A stretch of DNA of 64,000 nt from Gaiellasilicea sp963745775 (GTDB taxonomy: Bacteria; Actinomycetota; Thermoleophilia; Gaiellales; Gaiellaceae), in the NCBI GenBank assembly GCA_963745775.1, contig CAVUYY010000011.1:186001-250000 (forward strand), given 5' to 3'. This document shows positions 8,931-16,734 of this stretch, one piece after another (within the stretch, counting starts at the first letter, position 1; every line of letters starts with the position of its first letter). Both the position numbers and the translations under genes were made by a program. The notes below the pieces were generated by a model, which was not told the origin of the DNA, made no database searches, and saw only the letters and a list, made by a program, of their open reading frames with translations.

Positions 8931-10478
8931 TCACTGGAGCACCCAGGTGTCTTTGCTCCCGCCGCCCTGGCTCGAGTTGACGACCAGCGAGCCCTTCACC
9001 AGGGCGACGCGGCTGAGCCCGCCGGGGAGCACGGTGATCCCGTCGGCTCCGCTCAGGACGTATGGCCGTAGGTCGACGTGGCGCCCCTCGAGCGTGCCGG
9101 AATCGCCTTGCCCGTCGGCCACGAAGGTGGGGTGACGGGAAAGCCGGATCACCGGCTGCGCGATGTAGTCCCTCGGCCGCGTCGCGATCCGCTCGCGGAA
9201 GTCGGCGAGCTCGACCTCGTCGGCGTCCGGGCCGATCAGCATCCCGTAGCCGCCGCTCTGGTTGGCCGCCTTCACCACGAGCGAGTCGAGATTGCGGAGA
9301 ATGTGGTCGAGCTCGTCCGGCTCGCTTGGCAGGTAGGTGGGGACGTTGTCGAGGATCGGCTCCTCGCCCGTGTAGTAGCGGATGATCTCCGGGACGTAGC
9401 GGTAGATGACCTTGTCGTCGGCGATGCCTGTGCCGATCGCGTTGGCGAGCGTGACGTTGCCCGTCCGGACGGCTCCGAGCAGCCCCGCGACGCCGAGCAT
9501 CGACTCCGAGCGGAACGCCAGAGGATCGAGGAACTCGTCGTCGAGGCGGCGGTAGATGACGTCGACCTGCCGCCGCCCGGTGGTCGTGCGCATGTAGACC
9601 CGGTTCTCGAGCACGAACAGGTCACGGCCCTCGACGAGCTCGACACCCATCTGCTGGGCCAGGAACGCGTGCTCGAAGTACGCCGAGTTGTAGATCCCAG
9701 GCGTCAACACGACCACCGCGGGTCCGCCGGGTGCGCCAGGAATCGCGCGTCGGGGCGACAGCCCGACGAGGTTGTCGAGCAGCTGCTCCGCGTACGAGTC
9801 GACCGAGCGCACGCCGAGGTCGGCGAACCAGTCGGGCAGCGTCCGGGTCATGATCTGGCGGTTCGCGAGCACGTACGAGACACCGCTCGGCGTTCGCAGA
9901 TTGTCCTCGAGCACGAGCCAGCGACCATCGTCGCCGCGAATCAGGTCGCTCCCGACGACATGGACGTACTGGTCGTGGGGAACGTCGATCCCTACGACCT
10001 CTCGACGGAAGTGGCGAGCGAGGACGACGAGCGCGCGCGGCACGATCCCCTCCCGGAGGATCTCCTGCCCGTGGTACACGTCGTGGACGAAGCTGTTCAG
10101 CGCCTTGATGCGCTGTCGCAGACCCGCCTCGACGATCGCCCATTCGCTCGCAGGCAGGATCCGCGGAATCGGATCGAACGGCAGGATGCGCTCGGCGGCG
10201 TCGTTCTGACCGTCCGAGTAGACGGTGAACGTCACGCCGCGGTGCAGGAACGACCGGTTGGCAAGCTCCGCAGCGCGCCGAAGCTCCGAGCCCGCCATGG
10301 CCGAGATCTGCGCGATCAACTCGGCGTAGTGCGGACGCGGAACCACCGCACCACCGGCATCCCGCTCGAATGCCTCGTCGTAGAAGCCGCCGAGGTCGTA
10401 GCCCGACCTGAGCACGCCGTCGGGCGGCGACGCCCGCTCTGTCACCTCGCCCTCTCGCCGCGCCGAGCTGCCGGCCAT
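8931..10478 (-). CDS. Circularly permuted ATP-grasp protein
   Basis: The 515-residue protein matches the circularly permuted ATP-grasp family seen beside alpha-E genes: FHDVYHGQEILREG-type segment near 130, VLEDNLRTPSGVSYVLANR near 200, and KAANQSGGYGMLIG for the nucleotide-binding loop near 410. ATP-grasp enzymes ligate carboxylates to amines via acyl-phosphates, so a peptide-like or amidated product is likely. It is the first gene of the five-gene operon. The alternative start at an internal GTG cannot be excluded because the first 20 residues are weakly conserved. Confidence 0.9.
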   Translation of the reverse strand: MAGSSARREGEVTERASPPDGVLRSGYDLGGFYDEAFERDAGGAVVPRPHYAELIAQISAMAGSELRRAAELANRSFLHRGVTFTVYSDGQNDAAERILPFDPIPRILPASEWAIVEAGLRQRIKALNSFVHDVYHGQEILREGIVPRALVVLARHFRREVVGIDVPHDQYVHVVGSDLIRGDDGRWLVLEDNLRTPSGVSYVLANRQIMTRTLPDWFADLGVRSVDSYAEQLLDNLVGLSPRRAIPGAPGGPAVVVLTPGIYNSAYFEHAFLAQQMGVELVEGRDLFVLENRVYMRTTTGRRQVDVIYRRLDDEFLDPLAFRSESMLGVAGLLGAVRTGNVTLANAIGTGIADDKVIYRYVPEIIRYYTGEEPILDNVPTYLPSEPDELDHILRNLDSLVVKAANQSGGYGMLIGPDADEVELADFRERIATRPRDYIAQPVIRLSRHPTFVADGQGDSGTLEGRHVDLRPYVLSGADGITVLPGGLSRVALVKGSLVVNSSQGGGSKDTWVLQ

Positions 10479-10559
10479 CCGCCGCCTCCTTTCTGCGGAC
10501 GGAACCTAGCTGCTCCGAAGCCTGCCGAGCCCGGCGCCGCCCGCCGGGATCACCTAGTG

Positions 10560-11837
10560 TCACCCGTCGAGTGGCGACCCAGGCACGACCTGCGGTGGCT
10601 TGCACAGCAGAGCCGCGGTCAGCGCTCTCGCACGCCGGAGGTTCTTGGCGACGAGGGTCACCTCGGCCAGCACGGTCGCGAAGACCTGGTCGGGCCCGTC
10701 CACGTGGTCTCCGACCTCCGCTTCGAGATCGATCGCGAGACCCACGCAGTCGGCTGCCCTGTCGGCGAACGGCAGGGCCACGAGGCGACCCGTCGCGGGC
10801 GCATGCACGATGGTGTTGACGGCGGCGTTCCGCGGCCGGCGGCTCGGCTTGATCGTGGGTGGCAGCGCCAGGCAGCTTCGAAGTTGCGCCTCGATGAGGT
10901 CGACGTTCCACACGGCCTCGACGATCTCGTGGATCCGTGCGCCTCCCATTCGTGCGTTCACCTCGATCAGGCGTGGACCGGTGCTGGTGCACTTGCCCTC
11001 GACGTGCAGCACGCCGGACTGGAGCCCGAACGACCGGACCGTCTGGACGGAGAGATCGACGAGGCGGCGAACGGCCTTGCGGTCGTGAGTGGCCGGACAA
11101 TGCAGGCCGGTCTCCTGGAACGACGGCTCGGCTGTCGGCCAGTTCTCCGAGACGCTCGCAAACAGGCATTCCCCTTCGTGCATGACGAGGTCGACGTCGA
11201 ACTCGACACCGTCGAGGTACTCCTCCAGCAGCAGATCGTTGCCGGCACGGAAGATCACATTGTGCTCGGGGCTCACGAAGCGCCGCACCAGCGAGTACAC
11301 CCCTGGGAGCGACTCCAGGTCGTCCACCCGGATGCATCCGATGGCGCTCGCACCGAACTCGGGCTTCACGACTGCCGGGAAGCCCACATAGGCGGCGGCG
11401 GCGAACAGCTCGTCGAGTGACTGAACGCGCTGGGCTCGCGGCGTCGGCAGCCCCAGCTGGGCCGAGAGCTCACGCGTGCGGATCTTGCTGCGCGCCGCGT
11501 CAACCGCTTCCGGCGGGTTGCCCGGAAGACCGAGCTCGGCGGCGACCCGGGCCGCCACGCAGACGCTGTCCTCCCAGAACGTGAGCACGCCGCGCGGTCG
11601 GGCGTCGACGACCGCGAGGGCGTCGAGCACCGCGCGGGCGTCCTGGTCGGCGTCGCCGACGACCGGCGCTCCGACCCATGTCTCTGCCACGCCGTCGGAG
11701 ACCAGAGACTCGGACCAGTGACCGGGCTCGTCCACGATTAGGAGACGCGCGCCGAGCTCGGCCAATCGGACGTGGGCCCGGCGCTTGCCCTCGTAGCCGG
11801 CGCCGATCACGGCCACCGTCGCCCCTCCGACGCTCAC
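10560..11837 (-). CDS. ATP-grasp carboxylate-amine ligase (carnosine-synthase-like)
   Basis: The 425-residue protein has a Rossmann-like N-terminus (VAVIGAGYEGKRRAHVRL), a central ATP-grasp core (FPAVVKPEFGASAIGCIRV near 150; VLHVEGKCT and LIEVNARMGGARIHEIVE near 290-310, containing Mg ligands E and N) and a C-terminal domain. The ordering resembles carnosine-synthase/biotin-carboxylase-type ligases that join amino acids. The GTG at 11837 overlaps the stop of the MFS gene (GTGA); a second GTG is at 11849. Coupling to a transporter suggests a made-and-exported dipeptide-like compound, which is inference. Confidence 0.8.
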   Translation of the reverse strand: MSVGGATVAVIGAGYEGKRRAHVRLAELGARLLIVDEPGHWSESLVSDGVAETWVGAPVVGDADQDARAVLDALAVVDARPRGVLTFWEDSVCVAARVAAELGLPGNPPEAVDAARSKIRTRELSAQLGLPTPRAQRVQSLDELFAAAAYVGFPAVVKPEFGASAIGCIRVDDLESLPGVYSLVRRFVSPEHNVIFRAGNDLLLEEYLDGVEFDVDLVMHEGECLFASVSENWPTAEPSFQETGLHCPATHDRKAVRRLVDLSVQTVRSFGLQSGVLHVEGKCTSTGPRLIEVNARMGGARIHEIVEAVWNVDLIEAQLRSCLALPPTIKPSRRPRNAAVNTIVHAPATGRLVALPFADRAADCVGLAIDLEAEVGDHVDGPDQVFATVLAEVTLVAKNLRRARALTAALLCKPPQVVPGSPLDG

Positions 11838-13516
11838 GTCTGTGCCCACGCCGGGTCGTCCACGAGAGCGGTGGGCTGTTCGACCACTGGTGCCCCGGCC
11901 CACGGCGCGTTGGAGCGATCGATCGCCGACAGGACCGTGGGGGCAGACTGGAGCGCGTCCAGCAGCACGTCTCCCTCGAGGCGCATGATCGTGCTCTGCA
12001 CCTCGGTGGTGACGGTCGCGTTGCGAGGAGCGTTGTCGAGCAGGCCTCGCTCCCCGAAAGAGCCACCCGGCCCGATGCGGGTGACCTCCTGGCCGTTCCG
12101 ATGGACGAGCACGCCTCCGTCGACCACCGCATAGAAGGCGTGGGCGGGCGCTTGTTCGACGACGACGTCGACTCCCGGCGGGAGCGGGCAGATCTGGGAC
12201 GCCGAGGCGAGCTGTTCCAGCACGATTCGCGGTGCCCCGACCGTGATCGGAAGCCGCTCGATGACCGCCAGCCGCGAGGCGAGCACTTCCGCGCGCTCCC
12301 GGCTCAGCTCGCCGAGCCGGCGAAGCCCCGCCAGGCACCCCAAGGTGACGACGACCGTGGCGAGGCCGAGGACGACGAAGCTGGTGCGCAGGGACGTCCG
12401 GGCGATCAGCACCGGAGCGAGCACCGCGCCCAGCACCATCGCGGCCACCGACACGGCCTCGAACAAGCCCATGACGCGACCCAGCACCTCGGATCGCACA
12501 ACGCGGGCGAGGGCTGTCTCCGCGACCACCTCGCAGGCGACGAAGCCGGCGCCGCCGAGCAGGGTCACCAGCAACGCGATCGCGAGCTCGGTCGTCCACG
12601 CATATGCGAGCTGCGTGGCGCAGAACAGTGCGCCGGCGGCGACCACGATGCCCGCGACCTTCGTGCTCGCCGCGAGCCGCGCGTTGACGGTCGCGCTCAG
12701 CAGCCCACCCAGCCCGGCGACGGCCAGCAGGTAGCCGTAGCCGGCGGCGCCGGCGTCGAGCCTGCTCGCGGCGTACAGGACGAGCTGCACGGTCTGGGCG
12801 CCGTAGGTGAGCTCCGCCATGGCGACGACCACGAAGAGCGGGACGACGAACGGCGTGGTGCGCGCGGTGCGCAGCCCGTGCATCAGCTCGGAGCGCATGC
12901 TCTCGATCCGCCGCGTGCCCACGGGGGCCGCGCGACGCCGCATCGTCGAGATGAGCGCCGCCGACGCCGCAAACGTGGCTCCGTTGACGAGGAACGCCAC
13001 CGCATCCGGCGCGACCGCGAGCAGGATCGCTCCGATTGCCGGACCGACGACCACACCGAGGTCCTGCACCGTGTGGAGGAGAGCGTTGGCAGGCGCCAGC
13101 CGGGACTCGCCAACCAGCCGAGGGAGCATCGCCATCGCCGCCGGCCGCTCTGCCGTTCCCGCCGCCGAGGCCAACGCGGTCAGGGCGATCACGAGCTCGA
13201 CCGGGCCTTCGGTCGCGACCACGGCGGCAAGCGCGAGCATGAGCGAGCACCGCAGGAGGTCGCCGACCAGGAGCACTGTCCGGCGGTCGTAACGATCGGC
13301 GACCATGCCGCCCACCGGGCCGAGCAGCACGTACGGGAGCAGCCGGCAGATCGTCGCCGCCCCGACCCACCCGGCCGACCCCGTCGTCGAGTAGACGTAA
13401 CCCAGCAATGCGGCGTTGAAGAGCCAGTCCCCGAGCTGCGACGCCGCGCTTGCCCCTATCAGCGCACGGGCGTCGCGAATGGCAAGAACACCGCGGTAGG
13501 CGGCACCGGTGCCCAC
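11834..13516 (-). CDS. MFS transporter fused to a C-terminal cyclic-nucleotide-binding domain
   Basis: The 560-residue protein has an MFS domain of 10-12 hydrophobic segments (about 15-400) with the loop motif GGMVADRYDRRTVLLVGD of drug-exporter-like MFS proteins. It is followed by a complete cyclic-nucleotide-binding beta-roll (about 425-535): PGVDVVVEQAPAHAFYAVVDGGVLV, GPGGSFGERGLLDNAPRNATVTT. The phosphate-binding cassette reads FGERGLLDNAPRNATV, with the Glu and Arg that bind cNMP in CAP-type domains. A transporter gated or tuned by cAMP or cGMP is suggested. It starts with GTG and is coupled to the ATP-grasp gene. Confidence 0.88.
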   Translation of the reverse strand: MGTGAAYRGVLAIRDARALIGASAASQLGDWLFNAALLGYVYSTTGSAGWVGAATICRLLPYVLLGPVGGMVADRYDRRTVLLVGDLLRCSLMLALAAVVATEGPVELVIALTALASAAGTAERPAAMAMLPRLVGESRLAPANALLHTVQDLGVVVGPAIGAILLAVAPDAVAFLVNGATFAASAALISTMRRRAAPVGTRRIESMRSELMHGLRTARTTPFVVPLFVVVAMAELTYGAQTVQLVLYAASRLDAGAAGYGYLLAVAGLGGLLSATVNARLAASTKVAGIVVAAGALFCATQLAYAWTTELAIALLVTLLGGAGFVACEVVAETALARVVRSEVLGRVMGLFEAVSVAAMVLGAVLAPVLIARTSLRTSFVVLGLATVVVTLGCLAGLRRLGELSRERAEVLASRLAVIERLPITVGAPRIVLEQLASASQICPLPPGVDVVVEQAPAHAFYAVVDGGVLVHRNGQEVTRIGPGGSFGERGLLDNAPRNATVTTEVQSTIMRLEGDVLLDALQSAPTVLSAIDRSNAPWAGAPVVEQPTALVDDPAWAQT

Positions 13517-13636
13517 AGGCGGACGTTAATCGTCAGCCACGGCGGGTGTTGCGCACGCACGCTTCGGCCGCTCGGCGTCGCGATGGTCAGCTAAGCAGGC
13601 AAAGACTCGAATCCCTCCGGCGGGCTTCGCCGGCGC

Positions 13637-14047
13637 TCAGGCGAGCTCGGCGGTGCGGAGCTTCTTTGCGACCGACTGGACGAGCTTCCATCCAATCTCG
13701 CCGTTTGCGATCACGAGCGGCCGGAACTCCCACAGCGTGAGGCCGTAGCAAACGAGATCGGTTACGGCTGCGATCGTCGCGGAGCGCACGCCTTCGTCGA
13801 CGAGCGCGATCTCACCGAAGTGGTCGCCAGGCCCGAGGCTCGCCCGCTCGGTGCCGCGTACGGTGACATTCGCCTCGCCCGACTCGATCAGGAAAAACGC
13901 CGCTCCGTCGGCGCCCTCCTTGACCACCGTCTCACCCGCGGCGAAGTGGCGCTCCTTGAAGAGGAGCGCGACCTGCGCCAACTCGTCGTGGTCGAGATCG
14001 GCGAAGAGCGGCACGCGCCGCAACGCGTCGGCGGGCGCTCCGGCCAT
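13637..14047 (-). CDS. Stand-alone cyclic-nucleotide-binding domain protein
   Basis: The 136-residue product is a single CAP_ED-type domain: RRVPLFADLDHDELAQVALL at the N-terminus, then ETVVKEGADGAAFFLIESGEANV and a binding cassette LGPGDHFGEIALVDEGVRSATI. The cassette keeps Glu and Arg. There is no DNA-binding or catalytic domain. Its ATG overlaps the stop of the ATP-binding dikinase subunit by one base (TGATG), so it is the third gene of a tightly coupled trio and is best read as a regulatory subunit of that enzyme. Confidence 0.85.
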   Translation of the reverse strand: MAGAPADALRRVPLFADLDHDELAQVALLFKERHFAAGETVVKEGADGAAFFLIESGEANVTVRGTERASLGPGDHFGEIALVDEGVRSATIAAVTDLVCYGLTLWEFRPLVIANGEIGWKLVQSVAKKLRTAELA

Positions 14048-14868
14048 CAGCCTCCGCCCACCTTCGTCACGGCGCGGCACTGGAGCAGGTAGAGCGTGTC
14101 GTCGGCGACCGCCCATTCGATGTCTCGGTCGGGGCCGTAGGCGTCCTCGCAGCGGCGCGCGAGCTCGTTGAGCGCGTCGAGTCGCGAGTCGTCGAGGCAG
14201 AGCCGCTCGACGAGCTCAGGGGCGACCTCGTGCTCGACCGTCCCGCCGCCCGGCAGGCCGCGGATGGCGACCCGTTTCAGCCCGGGGCGCCGCTCGCGCA
14301 CCTGCCCGTCGCGGGCGACGCAATAGCTGTCCGGGATTACAAGGCCGGCCACGACCGCCTCTCCGAGGCCCCAGCTCGCCTCGATCATCCGTTCGTCGGC
14401 TCCGTTGATCGGGTTGCGCGTGAACATCACGCCCGCGCACTCCGGGTCGAGCAGCACCTGCACGACGACCGCGACGCTCGGGCGCGTAAAGAGGCCGACC
14501 CGCTTGCGGTAGCTGATCGCCGAGTCGGAGTTCGCCGACCACCAAATCTCCCGCAGCGCGTTGCCCAGCTCGTCGGCCGACGGCACGTTGAGGAGCGTCA
14601 GGTGCTGCCCCGCGAAACTCGCGTCGGCGCCGTCTTCGTCGACCGCCGACGAGCGGACCGCGAGCGGCCCGCCGAGCGGACGCACGGCGGTCGCGACCCT
14701 CTCAACCGCGGCCTCGTCCGCGGCGGCGACGGCTTCCACGAGCGGCCCGGACAGCGCGAAGCCCGGCGGCACGGGCAGGCCGTCGCGCAACGCCCGCCCG
14801 AGCCCGACCGCCTTCGAGCCGAACACCGACGTGTCAGAGACCTGCGCCAGCGGAAGAAGCTCCATCAC
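14047..14868 (-). CDS. Split dikinase, ATP-binding subunit (PEP-synthase N-terminal domain)
   Basis: The 273-residue protein is the pyruvate-phosphate-dikinase/PEP-synthase ATP-grasp domain alone. Landmarks are FGSKAVGLGRAL, LAVRSSAVDEDGADASFAGQ (near 70-90), YRKRVGLF, CAGVMFTRNPI and IEASWGLGEAVVAG, ending in DIEWAV and LLQCR. Single-chain PEP synthases and rifampin phosphotransferases continue into swivelling His domains; here the chain stops and that part is encoded separately just upstream in the operon. It would transfer the beta-phosphate of ATP to the partner's histidine. Confidence 0.88.
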   Translation of the reverse strand: MMELLPLAQVSDTSVFGSKAVGLGRALRDGLPVPPGFALSGPLVEAVAAADEAAVERVATAVRPLGGPLAVRSSAVDEDGADASFAGQHLTLLNVPSADELGNALREIWWSANSDSAISYRKRVGLFTRPSVAVVVQVLLDPECAGVMFTRNPINGADERMIEASWGLGEAVVAGLVIPDSYCVARDGQVRERRPGLKRVAIRGLPGGGTVEHEVAPELVERLCLDDSRLDALNELARRCEDAYGPDRDIEWAVADDTLYLLQCRAVTKVGGG

Positions 14869-16502
14869 GCGAAAACCGTCACCTCTCCAGCATCGCCGTC
14901 GACGCGCACGCGCGCGCCGTCGGGGATGCGCTCGGTTGCGTCACGCGTCCCGACGACGCCGGGGATCCCATATTCGCGCGCGACGATCGCGGAGTGCGAG
15001 AGCAGGCCGCCGCTGTCGGTCACGATCCCGCCGAGCAGGGGCAGCAGGATGTTGAACGCCTCGGACGTGGAGACGGTCACGAGAACTTCTCCCTTGACGA
15101 TCCGGTTGAAGTCGGCAGGCCCGGAGACGAGCCGCGCCGATCCCTCGTAGACGCCCGGACTGGCGGCGAGCCCGCGCAGGCGGTCCTCGTCGTGCTCCGC
15201 CTCGGAGCTGCCGAACAGCGCGCCGAGGGCCAGGCCAGTCGCGCGCATCAGCCGTCCGGCGGCCGGCGGTAGCGTCGACGGGTCGGGCGGCGGCGGTGGC
15301 GGCGAGCCGAGCGTCGCGGGCGCGTCCTTCGCGGTGTGCGAGTTGCGGTAGTCGGCGCGTGCGGCGAGCTCGTCTGCGGACGGGCCGCCGCTGCCTTCGA
15401 CGAGCGCGCGCATCTCGTCGAAGCCGGCCTCCAGGAGGTGCTCCGGCGCGTGGATCCGGCCGGAGGACGTGACCCGCCGCCCGGCCGCGAGCACGGCGCG
15501 GCGCATGATCCCCGACGCCCAGATGTCGCTGTAGACGCCCCGCTCATCGCGGAGTCGGTAGAGCAACCGCGCCTCGCCGAGCAGCTCGTCGAAGCTCTCG
15601 CGGTGCTCCTCCGGGACCTTCGAGCGAACCTCGGCGATCGGCGTCTCGACGCTCGAGTCGCCGACGCCGGTCTCGACCGCCGTGCGAATCGCCCCCAGCA
15701 GCTGGTCGGGCAACTCGAGCGCCGACGGCTCGGAGATGTCGAAGCCGTCGAGGAGCCGGTTGCCGACGAGCTCGAGATACGCCGTCATAGCCGCTCCAGC
15801 CTCGCCGTCGACGGCGCGCAGCTCACGCAGGGTCGCGGCGGCGTCGCCCTCCGACTTCAGAAGCTCCTGCGCTCTTTGATCGCCGCGGATGGCCGCGATC
15901 AGGCGCTCGAGCTCTTCCGACGCCCCGGCCGACACCGGCGACGCACCGCGCATTAGCCCGAGCAGCTCGGACGGGGGCAGCCCCGTCCAGTCGCCGACGT
16001 GGGCGAGGAAGTCGCCTGTCGGGACGACCGCGCTCGCGGTGTAGCGCATGTGCTGGCTGATCATCGCCGCGTGGTGGTCGCGGCACCGTCCGAGATAGGC
16101 GACCAGTTCGTCGTCCGCGAGCGCATCCGCGTCGACGGCTTGGAGCTCGCGGTGCTTCGCGATCGCGGCCGGCTTGAACGTGTCGTCCCAAGCCTTCAGC
16201 TGCTCCCGCCAAAGCTTGCGGGCGAAGACTTCCTCCGCCCGGGCGAACCGCTGCGGGATCTCCTCCTCGGGAACCTGCTGCACCGTCTTGTAGCCGATGC
16301 CGTTCACGTACTCCATCGCAAGCCCGCCGATCAGCATCCCGTAGAACGACGCGAAGTCGGCGGTGCCGCGCGCGAACGGCTCAGGGTGGACCTCGGTCCA
16401 GTAGCGGGTCAAGACGCGCGGAAAGTGGACGGAGTCCTGCTCCCAGAAGCCCGGGCCCGGCGGCGCGTACTGCGGCTCGCCTGATGCCTCTGCAGTGGTC
16501 AA
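14865..16502 (-). CDS. Split dikinase, substrate-binding plus phosphohistidine subunit
   Basis: The 545-residue protein has a long helical N-terminal region (1-400) and a C-terminal PEP-utilizer swivelling domain (about 445-545) with the phosphohistidine site GGLLSHSAIVAREYGIPG, H503. There is no PEP/pyruvate-binding TIM barrel, so it is unlike PPDK or PpsA and resembles the His subunit of phenylphosphate synthase or the substrate-plus-His part of rifampin phosphotransferase. Together with the next gene it sums to 818 residues, close to a rifampin phosphotransferase. The TTG start at 16502 has a strong AGGAGAGGAG site upstream. Substrate unknown. Confidence 0.85.
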   Translation of the reverse strand: MTTAEASGEPQYAPPGPGFWEQDSVHFPRVLTRYWTEVHPEPFARGTADFASFYGMLIGGLAMEYVNGIGYKTVQQVPEEEIPQRFARAEEVFARKLWREQLKAWDDTFKPAAIAKHRELQAVDADALADDELVAYLGRCRDHHAAMISQHMRYTASAVVPTGDFLAHVGDWTGLPPSELLGLMRGASPVSAGASEELERLIAAIRGDQRAQELLKSEGDAAATLRELRAVDGEAGAAMTAYLELVGNRLLDGFDISEPSALELPDQLLGAIRTAVETGVGDSSVETPIAEVRSKVPEEHRESFDELLGEARLLYRLRDERGVYSDIWASGIMRRAVLAAGRRVTSSGRIHAPEHLLEAGFDEMRALVEGSGGPSADELAARADYRNSHTAKDAPATLGSPPPPPPDPSTLPPAAGRLMRATGLALGALFGSSEAEHDEDRLRGLAASPGVYEGSARLVSGPADFNRIVKGEVLVTVSTSEAFNILLPLLGGIVTDSGGLLSHSAIVAREYGIPGVVGTRDATERIPDGARVRVDGDAGEVTVFA

Positions 16503-16734
16503 AGAAGCTCCTCTCCTCGAACCTCAGCCGGCAGCGGTCGCTGCGGCATCCGAGCGATTATGAACCACGTGTGCGGGCAAGGCTGCCGATTTCAAGACGG
16601 CGAAAAGCCGCGCAGCCGCGCGATCAACGATTGAAACGTTCCCACCGAAGGATCGCCGCTTATCGGGGCTGCGCCAGGTCGACGGCAACGAACCTCGGCA
16701 TCGCGAACTGCGCCGGGGAGGGCCTAGCCCGGGA

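Noticed and set aside
4936..10478. A pup/proteasome or RiPP gene cluster
   Set aside because: ATP-grasp plus transglutaminase-like genes can suggest peptide modification, but no precursor peptide, Pup or proteasome gene was seen nearby.
14865..16502. Straight rifampin phosphotransferase call for the split dikinase
   Set aside because: Domain content fits, but the chain is split, a cNMP subunit is added, and the substrate-binding region was not recognisably rifamycin-specific. Phenylphosphate-synthase-like or another acceptor is equally possible.
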